64,000 bases of DNA, taken from the NCBI GenBank assembly GCA_025175895.1, contig CM045993.1:51278621-51342620 (forward strand). The letters run 5' to 3'. The DNA is from Wurfbainia villosa. Its lineage: Eukaryota > Streptophyta > Magnoliopsida > Zingiberales > Zingiberaceae. This document shows positions 57,069-64,000 of the stretch, piece after piece; the stretch's first letter is position 1, and each line of letters opens with the position of its first letter. Below the pieces are notes generated by a model, which worked only from the letters and a program-made list of their open reading frames with translations, ran no database searches and was not told the origin of the DNA. Both the position numbers and the translations under genes were made by a program.

Positions 57069-58926
57069 ATCTCCCCCTTTTTGATGTTTGACAAAAACCA
57101 AACAAATTATTGAGTTAGAACACTAACTCAAATCTCTTACCAATTATCCCAAATTGGTAAACACTCACCAAATTATCTCCCCCAAACATTCTCCCCCTTT
57201 TTGACTAACATCAAAAAGGTTTCCTCTCCAAGGAGGTCAATGTCTCATGTCCCAATGAGATCTTACAATCTCTCCCTTGGTCCAACAATACTTAGGATGC
57301 CTACCATATTCCTAGTGATAAGTTAATATCACTCAAGAGAGGCAATCCCATTTACTCTCTCAATTTCCAAATTGGGTCTCTCAAAAGTCCCATTAATTTC
57401 CCAATTGATGTCATATTCTCCCAATAACTTCTCCTCTTCAAGGAGAAAAACACATCCATCATCCCAAAGATGGATACCTCCCCCTAAAGGCTTGCTCCCC
57501 CTTGACCAATGCACCAACAATGTCCTTGGGAAGTCCCTAAGCCAATAGGAACTCTAAACCATCAAAATTAAGGTTAGAAATTCAACATTGAACTTTCCAA
57601 CACCTTAAAATTGATACAAACCCTAAATACTTCTTCTAATCCATATCTAATGGATTTTCACCCTTTATAATGCTTCCCAAAGCATATCCTAGGGTTAGGA
57701 GTGATTAGGAACCATAATCGTAGCTGGAATAGGGTTAAACAACCTTGTTTACCCCGAAATCAGGCTACCAGTCGAGTGATTCATGGCAGTCGACTGATAA
57801 CTGAAATTTCCAAATTTCAGTTATCAGAGTTGAATTCCAAAAAATCATAAATAATTATACGTATATCAAAAAATCACGAAATTTGATACGTATAATACCT
57901 ATGACTAATACAATGGGTGAAAAATGTTTGAAAATTATTTTACCCATAAAATACTAAAATTGGCACAAAGTTCAAAACCATTGAAATTTTCAATGTTTTG
58001 GTCCTACTTTGTATCAACTTCATCAATGGTGATTGCTATCAAAAGATAGAGTTCACCAAGGTTTTTCAAAATGATTTTAAAATGTTTTTCAAAACCTTGT
58101 TTTGGATCATACTCCTTGGGCTCTATGCACATGACTTGTACACAAGCTTTCCCAATGATCCACAAATAGAATTATATGAGTTTTAGTTCATCTAGATGCA
58201 AAAACTATGCACCTTGAACTTAACTCATATCCTAGCATCTCACATGTATCTATGGTGTATAAATACACATACATGTTAATTAGATGTGCGATGTGGGTTT
58301 TGTTCTCCCTAGACTAGGGTTTCATGTATCTTCTAAAGCAACTCTACTTGATTCCCTTATAAATGGGACTTCAAGTCATGCCATAGTCCTTAAATCAATT
58401 TTAATCAAGTTAATGCATGAATGTATGATCATGGCAGAAATAATAGCATTATTAAAACATGGCCAATTATCATGATGTCATGACATATGATAAAATTTAA
58501 AAACACATGACATTTAAAACCTTAAACCTAAGCATAATCATGACATATAAAAATGATTAAAAAAAATGATGTCATGGCATATGGCAATCAAGGCATGGCA
58601 AATAAAATATATAGGTATGGTAATACCTAAATTTTAATATTAATTGCCATTTGATATAATTAAGTATATTTTGCCATATTAACCTAAATTTTCCCAAGTG
58701 TGGCAAAAACCCAAAATGGCACACTACGACCTCTAAACCTAAATTGTGCCAATTTGACCATTTTATCAAGCTTCTCAAATAATATTGGCACACCCTAAAA
58801 TCTTTTAGGATGATAATTCAAATCTATTTCCAAGGTATCCATAACCTTGAAAATAACCTAAAGTGCCACCTTTGCCATGGTTGAGTTAACTACCCATCCA
58901 TTTAAGGTTGACACACCCTAACCCAT
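57069..58926 (-). other. RE8 3' untranslated region
   Basis: Non-coding AT-rich sequence. PPT proper at 57069-57085; further CTCCCCC blocks near 57177, 57190, 57478 and 57495. Two GTCGA(C/G)TG palindrome copies near 57772-57798 lie outside the LTR. No pol remnant can be read in any frame. Confidence 0.75.
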
Positions 58927-60579
58927 CTAGCGTGAATCAATCACGCTCTTAGGAACCCAAAACCGATTTGAGCTCCTAGGGTTAATTAGGCATTCCTTAG
59001 GGATAACCTCCCTAGATACCTTCCTAATGACCCTCCTAGGCTTATTAGCCTTGGTCATTTGGGTCTTACCTAGGTTGACTCTAGGGGTAACTCCCCTTGC
59101 AACCTTCTTAGTGGCCACCCTAGGTTTCCTAGAAACCTTAGCCACTAGGCACAACCCTTGGTCAACTCTAGGGATGACTTCCCTATTGACCTTAGTCTTC
59201 CTAGACCTAGTTTGTGTTCCATAATCAAATGGAACACTATGGTAAGTCACCTTAGGCTTAGGTTTGTGACCCAAACCTTGCTTGCCCTTGGTTGACTTTT
59301 GACTCTTAGGTCCTAGGTGTTGACTTTGACTTTTGGACCTAGAAGTTTGACTAATTGACCCTTGCATTTGATTTTGCATAACCTTAAGGGTCTTTTCAAG
59401 TTTTTCAAGCCTTGATCTCAAGGCTTGATTTTCCTTTTCTAATATCTCAATTTTTGATTTTTCATTTTCTCTTGAGATATTTTTATTTCTAGGCATATGT
59501 CTAGATTTCTTAGCATTAAAGCCTAGATGTTCTCCTATTTTCTTAATGCTTTCCTTAGGTAATATATTTTTAGGGACATTAGTCCCAAATTTCTTCTTAT
59601 TTCCTAAGTGAACACTCTTAGCTCCTAGGCAAATATATCTATTATTTCTAGCATGCTTTTCATGCACAATAGCAAGACTATTAAAATTATTCCTAGCATG
59701 CTTCTTATCCCTAGAAATTGAAGGTGCATTAATAAATTTTACCTTAGGGTTTGCCTTGGAGGCTCCCCCTACTTGTGTTGCTCCTTCTTGCCCTTTCTTC
59801 TTTCCCCTTGGACATTGACTCCGATAATGTCCCTTTGAGTTGCACTTGAAGCATATGATGTGCTCCTTGCCTTTAGGTGTTGGGGAACCGACATCCTTGA
59901 CTTTTGGTGTCGGTGGAGCTTTCCTAATCTTCTTTGGGCACTTGCTCTTATAGTGCCCAAATTCCCTACACTCAAAACACATAATATGATTTTTATTGGA
60001 AGATAAAGTGTTTGAGTTACCTAGGGTGGTGGTAGGTGCCGGAGTTGAGTTTTGAGCTTCCTCATCTTGATCGGATGTTGAAGGCTCTTCTTGAGGTTGC
60101 TCCGGTGTAGAGGATGGTCTCTCCTCCTCAATCCTAGAAGTAGATGCTTCTTCCATCTCTTCTACTTCTTCTTTCTCCGATCCGGAAGTTGACTCCATCT
60201 CAACTTCTGATTCCTCACTTTCACTTGAGGATGAACTCTCCTCATGGAATCTCGCCAATTTTCTCCATAGCTCCTTGGCATACATGTAATCCCCTAGCTT
60301 GCACAAAACATCATTAGGGATTAAATCTTCCAAAAGTTTCATTACCTTAACTTCGGTCTTGAGCTTTTGGCGTTGCTCTTGGGTCCACTTTTTCAATTTT
60401 AGGACATTTTCCTTCTTATCCCTAGGGGGTTCAAGGCCTTCAATGAGGATGAACCAATCCTCTATGTTCATCATCAAGAATGTTTCCATTCTTGCTCTCC
60501 ACGCCGGAAAATCTTCTGGATCATATGGAGGTGGAGTATTGATATCCCATCCAAGCTTGTCTTGGAATTCCATCTTCAC
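58927..60579 (-). CDS. RE8 Gag, 550 aa, two zinc knuckles, intact ORF
   Basis: The ATG at 60579 lies 52 bases from the PBS, as in RE6 (40 bases), and the frame is uninterrupted. Residues 1-110 resemble the first third of copia gag (PPPYDPEDFPAWRARMETFL, YAKELWRKL). The rest of the UBN2 domain seen in RE6 (RDLVRYILQAFPR..) is absent. Residues 113-180 are acidic and Ser-rich. CCHC knuckles are at 201-214 (CFECREFGHYKSKC) and 243-256 (CFKCNSKGHYRSQC), each CX2CX4HX4C; relatives here have one. A coiled coil lies at about 365-400, then a basic tail with VIPR/VTPR/VIPK repeats, ending FWVPKSVIDSR like the gag-protease boundary of relatives (WVPK). Expected role: RNA binding and particle assembly in the cytoplasm, with pol supplied by another element. 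The ORF is certain; expression is not shown. Confidence 0.92.
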   Translation of the reverse strand: MKMEFQDKLGWDINTPPPYDPEDFPAWRARMETFLMMNIEDWFILIEGLEPPRDKKENVLKLKKWTQEQRQKLKTEVKVMKLLEDLIPNDVLCKLGDYMYAKELWRKLARFHEESSSSSESEESEVEMESTSGSEKEEVEEMEEASTSRIEEERPSSTPEQPQEEPSTSDQDEEAQNSTPAPTTTLGNSNTLSSNKNHIMCFECREFGHYKSKCPKKIRKAPPTPKVKDVGSPTPKGKEHIICFKCNSKGHYRSQCPRGKKKGQEGATQVGGASKANPKVKFINAPSISRDKKHARNNFNSLAIVHEKHARNNRYICLGAKSVHLGNKKKFGTNVPKNILPKESIKKIGEHLGFNAKKSRHMPRNKNISRENEKSKIEILEKENQALRSRLEKLEKTLKVMQNQMQGSISQTSRSKSQSQHLGPKSQKSTKGKQGLGHKPKPKVTYHSVPFDYGTQTRSRKTKVNREVIPRVDQGLCLVAKVSRKPRVATKKVARGVTPRVNLGKTQMTKANKPRRVIRKVSREVIPKECLINPRSSNRFWVPKSVIDSR

Positions 60580-60631
60580 CCTCTAGCCTTTTGTTTTAGC
60601 TCCGGGCGGTTAGTCCGTAGAAGAGCCCCGT

Positions 60632-60643
60632 GCTCTGATACCA
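60632..60643 (-). other. RE8 primer-binding site
   Basis: GCTCTGATACCA on the plus strand, two bases from the 5' LTR. Confidence 0.93.
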
Positions 60644-60645
60644 CT

Positions 60646-62156
60646 TGTTAGAACCCTTGGAATGGCTAGAGGGGGGGTGAATAGCGTCAATGGAATTCTT
60701 TCGCGTTCGTGTCTACAATTTCGTTAGCGCAGTGGAATATAGATACAATACAATAAAGAAATGGACAAGCACACACAAAGACACGAAGATTTAACGTGGT
60801 TCGAAACCGCACGGTTCCTACTCCACGGATCAGGTTCGTACGAACCCTAGCGATGCCAATCACACACCACTATGAAATAACTCCTTCTCGACACGAGTCA
60901 GAGGCGGAGAAACCTCTTACAATTGTTTACAACAATAAACAAATAGCTACAAGCAAATACAATGAAATACAAAGAAAAACTAGTAAAGAAAACACTTTAC
61001 AAATGCTCTTGAATGCTTGATCACTAGGTTGATCGAGTAGCACTTGGAGACCCTGAATTGCAGCAGCAACTCGCCCCAAATCGCCTCAAAGAACCCTTTT
61101 GTTTTTCCTCCATCACGAGCTCCATATATAGCTTCAACCTGTACTGGAAAAAGTCGATCAGTAGACTGATCGGGACCATCAGTCGACTGATGCCACTGTT
61201 GTCGTGAGACAACGGCTAGATCCACGCTGGATAAGTCCAATGGAACCTTCATCAGTCGACTGATGGAGTCCTCACTCGACCAGTCGAGTCTCGACTCCAT
61301 TCTGTGGCCGATTTCTCGAGCACCACGATCGATTACACGATCGACGATCGCTGAGCCATCCGATCAGCACAACTCGCGCAACAATCGCTAGGCCATAACC
61401 CACAGTCAAACCCTAGTTGACTCGGTCCAGTCGACTGCCACATGACACCAGTCAACTGGCACACCTCAAACATGAGGTTTTAACCCAAGTATGATTCCCC
61501 CATACTTTCTAGACCACCCTTAGCCTAGACCTAAGCCTTCTAGCCACCTCCATCAGCCTCACGCCTCTCGGATCCCTCCAAGTCATCCATGACTTGTTCA
61601 TCCATCGCGCTAGCCTTCAGGTGCTTTCGTCGGCTATGTCATGCTAACGGTGTCTACACCGCCAAGGCACATTGGACTTACGCCGCCAAGACTCTGCTTG
61701 GACTTTACGCCGCCAACCATTGGACTTATGCTGCCAAGACTCCAGCTTGGACTTTACGCCGCCAACCATTGGTCTTATGCTGCCAAGACTCCCGCATGGA
61801 CTTTACGCAGCCAATATCAAACCCCTTGGACTTCTCATGCCAAGACTCAAACTTGGACTTTCCCTTGCCAACCCATGTTGGACTTCTCATGCCAAGACCA
61901 TGCTTGGACTTTCCTTGCCAACCCATGTTGGACTTTCCATGCCAAGTACTCAAGACTTGGACTTTACCTTGCCAAGACCCATGCTTGGACTTTCCCAAAT
62001 GCCAAGTGTCCCACTTGGACTTTCCATGCCAAGTACTCAAGACTTGGACTTCCCTATGACAATTACATTGTCATATGTTTTTGTCGAAACATCAAAACAT
62101 CTCTCGAGTCAAACTCGAGTCCTGGTCAATCGTGACCTAGACCGATTGCACCAACA
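60646..62156 (-). repeat. RE8 5' LTR
   Basis: 1511 bp. The TATATATG TATA-like box (minus) is at 61130-61123. The palindrome array is at about 61155-61330 and the AGTCCAAG/CTTGGCGGCGTA tandem array at about 61660-62060. Confidence 0.95.
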
Positions 62157-62161
62157 TCGTA

Positions 62162-62551
62162 CTCATCTTCTTCTTTTTTAGGGAGTGGCTTGCTTGTGGC
62201 TTTCTTTCTCGAACCTGCAAAAAGTGTTATACCCTTCTCGGGTTCCGAGTTAGACTGCTCATGAAGTTCGAAATCGGAAAACAACTCATCTAATCTATGT
62301 TTTGAAAGGTCCTTGGAGACCTTGTAGGCACCGACCATGGATGCCCACAAGGTAATCCTAGGAGATGAGTTAAGAACATACCTAATAAGATCGCGGTTTT
62401 CAACCTTTTGCCCGATCCCGTGTAGGTTATTGACTATGTCTTGAACACGAGCGTGAAGTTGCATCGCCGTTTCGTGTTCCTGCATTTTTAGATTATATAA
62501 CTTATTAAACAAAAGATCGCGCTTACATACCTTGGCTTCATCGGTCCCTTC
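62162..62551 (-). pseudogene. RE4 gag fragment between RE8 and TRIM
   Basis: Minus strand: FNKLYNLKMQEHETAMQLHARVQDIVNNLH.. RDLIRYVLNSSPR, DLSKHRLDELFSDFELHEQ and GITLFAGSRKK, the UBN2 C-terminal half, open across its length. Confidence 0.88.
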
Positions 62552-62739
62552 TGTTAGTGCTTATAAGATCCACATATCTCCACAATGGCATGATATTGTC
62601 CACTTTGGGTCTAAGCCCTCATGGTTTTATTTTTGGGCTCTACCCAAAAGGCCTCATACCAATGGAGATATCTTTTTTCTTATAAGCACATGATCTTTTC
62701 CATGTCTTACCAATGTGGGACTTTGATTGTATTCCCCAT
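62552..62739. mobile_element. TRIM-like LTR fragment in RE4 gag
   Basis: About 188 bp starting TGTTAGTGCTTATAAG, foreign to the gag frame. It contains blocks I recognise from short terminal-repeat elements of many plants (TTTGGGTCTAAGCCCTCATGG, CCAAAAGGCCTCATACCAATGG, CCAATGTGGGACTTTGATTG). The expected CCAACA end is replaced by CCATACT, and about ten bases of gag are missing, so the right end is damaged. No TSD is visible. Confidence 0.6.
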
Positions 62740-63056
62740 ACTACTAGCTTTGTCCAAAGGTCCTTTGCGCTGATGAAGGGGCCGACGTGATTAAGCTCCT
62801 CCTTGGACAAGCCGCATTGGAGGATTTGAGTTGCCTTGGCGTCAGCTTCGACTTGTCTTTTTGTCGCATTGGTCCATTGGTCATAATCCAAGGATTCACC
62901 CACTTCGTTAGTCGGAAATGTGAATTCCGTTTGGATTATGATCCACATCTCGATTTGGGTTTTAAGAAATCACTCCATCTGACCTTTCCAGTAACGGAAA
63001 TCATCTCCGTTGTAAAACGGAGGTCGAACGGTGCTAAAACCCTCGAGATGGGCCAT
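62740..63056 (-). pseudogene. RE4 gag, N-terminal part
   Basis: The ATG at 63056-63054 gives MAHLEGFSTVRPPFYNGDD and YWKGQME, then a TGA (62972-62970) where RE3 has Cys. The remainder (WIIIQTEFTFPTNEVGESLD..) is open until the TRIM. It matches RE3 and RE5 gag starts. Confidence 0.88.
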
Positions 63057-63541
63057 TTGGAAGGGAAACTTTGCACACAAAATAATAAAAAAAACATGAA
63101 AAAGGTTCCAAGACTTTGCCTTGGATTAGTAATGTAGGAAATGAAAAGAAACAAAAGGAATAAATGAGAAATAACCAACTAAAATAAAAGATGAGCACTT
63201 ACAACCTTCGATGTCCCTGAAATGGTGCTCAACGTTAGTTTTTGGGGATGGAGAATGCTTGTTACGAGGGTAAAACCTCCTAATAAGTGTAGATCTATCT
63301 GAGAGCTTCGTTTTGGTAGGTAGCCCGTTTCGTGGGTCAACTTGTACGAAAAGTTATGCCTGTTTTACCGTCGGCTCCTCCAAAAGCGAATACTTGCAAA
63401 ACAAAACCAAAAGAAGAGTACCAAGACTTCGTCTTGGATTAGTAGTGCAGGAGAAAAATTTAAACGAACGAAAAACAAATTTTTAAAAAAAGGCTAGATT
63501 GGTGGTTTCACCAAATCTAAGCGCCCCCAGCTCTGATACCA
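63057..63541 (-). other. RE4 5' leader and primer-binding site
   Basis: The PBS complement GCTCTGATACCA is at 63530-63541. The leader is non-coding and homologous to the RE5 leader (33591-33976). Confidence 0.88.
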
Positions 63542-63543
63542 AT

Positions 63544-64000
63544 TGTTGGATAGAGCGGATCGCTAGAAGGGGGTGGGTGAATATCGATAAAACTTTTCTT
63601 GCATTTCGTTCATTAAAACAATAGTAGACACAGTGGAAGATAAAAGTAAACACAAGAGACAATAGTATTTTTTACTTGGTTCGTAGCCTTCGGCTACTAC
63701 TCTAAGGCCATAACGGTCCTAGACCATGTACGGAGGGCAATTCACTAAAACACTCCTCGTTGGAGGTAGGAGTTTGACGATTACAAAAACCTTCGAAAAC
63801 AAAAGATAGAGAGACAAACCCTCTCTTCTATTAAGGTAAAATGCAACGATAGAAAACCTTGATTACAATAGGAATTGCAATATGAAAGAGACGACAATTT
63901 AAAGTTAAACCAAAAACTAGAGAATAGAAATTAAACTAGGGTTGTTGACAACACTTCGTCGTTGTAGAGTCGTCGGAGAGTCGCAACGTTGCAGATGATT
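63544..64000 (-). repeat. RE4 5' LTR, 3' portion only (cut by window end)
   Basis: The family LTR end ATCCAACA (complement TGTTGGAT at 63544) and the CTACTCTAAGGCCATAACGGTC block match RE3 and RE4 LTRs. The rest lies beyond 64000. Confidence 0.9.

Larger units (their letters stand above)
55538..62156 (-). mobile_element. RE8: TR-GAG-type non-autonomous element in RE4 gag
   Basis: 6619 bp with exact TSD TCGTA (55533-55537 and 62157-62161). Minus-strand order: 5' LTR 62156-60646, PBS 60643-60632, a 52-base leader, intact gag 60579-58927, 1.86 kb non-coding with PPT-like series, PPT 57085-57069, 3' LTR 57068-55538. There is no protease, integrase, RT or RNase H. LTR ends (TGTTGGTGCA..CAAGGGT(T/C)CTAACA), the AGTCCAAG repeat array and part of the 3' UTR match RE6, so RE8 looks like a pol-less partner of an RE6-like family. 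Confidence 0.95.
26478..64000 (-). mobile_element. RE4: Sirevirus-like element split by RE5(+RE6), RE7, RE8 and a TRIM
   Basis: Minus-strand order: partial 5' LTR 64000-63544, PBS 63541-63530, gag fragments 63056-62740, 62551-62162, 55532-55408, 46660-46033 and 32419-32280, spacer 32279-31699, pol 31698-28604, 3' UTR, PPT 27619-27603, 3' LTR 27602-26478. The visible parts sum to about 8.4 kb. It is the same family as RE3. The first TSD copy is probably TGCAT (26473-26477); the second is outside. It is the main landing site of the right half of the window. Confidence 0.93.

Overview
WHAT IT IS. The window is plant nuclear DNA made entirely of nested Ty1/copia LTR retrotransposons. I found no host gene, tRNA, rRNA or CRISPR array. 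The evidence is copia-order polyproteins (gag, protease, integrase, reverse transcriptase, RNase H), initiator-Met-tRNA primer-binding sites (TGGTATCAGAGC) and 1-1.9 kb LTRs with TG..CA ends. A large, repeat-rich flowering-plant genome fits; the species cannot be told from this sequence.

LABELS AND NESTING (5-bp target duplications seen on both sides unless noted). LTR-0 (1-1146, + strand, left end off-window) and a solo LTR (1329-2392, - strand, CCCGA) sit in the gag of RE1 (+ strand, oldest visible layer, about 1147-8337 and 25826-26477). RE2 (8338-25820, +, ACTAG) sits in the 3' LTR of RE1. RE3 (11740-20259, -, CCTAT) sits in the gag of RE2. RE4 (26478 to beyond 64000, -) also sits in the RE1 3' LTR. 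RE4 is split by RE5 (32425-46027, +, TTTTT), RE7 (46666-55402, -, CTCCT), RE8 (55538-62156, -, TCGTA) and a TRIM-like piece (about 62552-62739). RE6 (34468-42717, +, CTTCT) sits in the gag of RE5. Removing each insert plus one TSD rejoins the interrupted host gag in the expected order, in the same frame for RE2 and RE5.

FAMILIES. RE1, RE3, RE4, RE5, RE6, RE8, LTR-0 and the solo LTR look Sirevirus-like: several GGGGGAG polypurine motifs before the 3' LTR, a TATTCACCCCCC..CTCTAG block near the LTR 3' end, and a coiled-coil extension after the gag zinc knuckle. RE3, RE4, RE5 and the solo LTR share one LTR family; RE6 and RE8 share another. RE2 and RE7 are a different copia clade with LTRs of about 1.85 kb starting TGTTAGT and a protease of the DTGCASH type.

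STATE. Every pol is broken. RE6 is closest to intact. RE8 is a structurally complete element carrying only one uninterrupted 550-aa gag ORF with two zinc knuckles (TR-GAG type). RE5 is also gag-only and has lost its zinc knuckle. The most unusual signals are (1) a roughly 75-nt conserved non-coding motif with compensatory changes in its closing stem, in the gag-pol spacers of RE1 (twice), RE3, RE4 and RE5 and in the leader of the unrelated RE2; (2) arrays of the palindrome TCAGTCGACTGA upstream of the TATA box in several LTR families, at exactly the places where sister LTRs of one element suddenly disagree; and (3) the gag-only elements.
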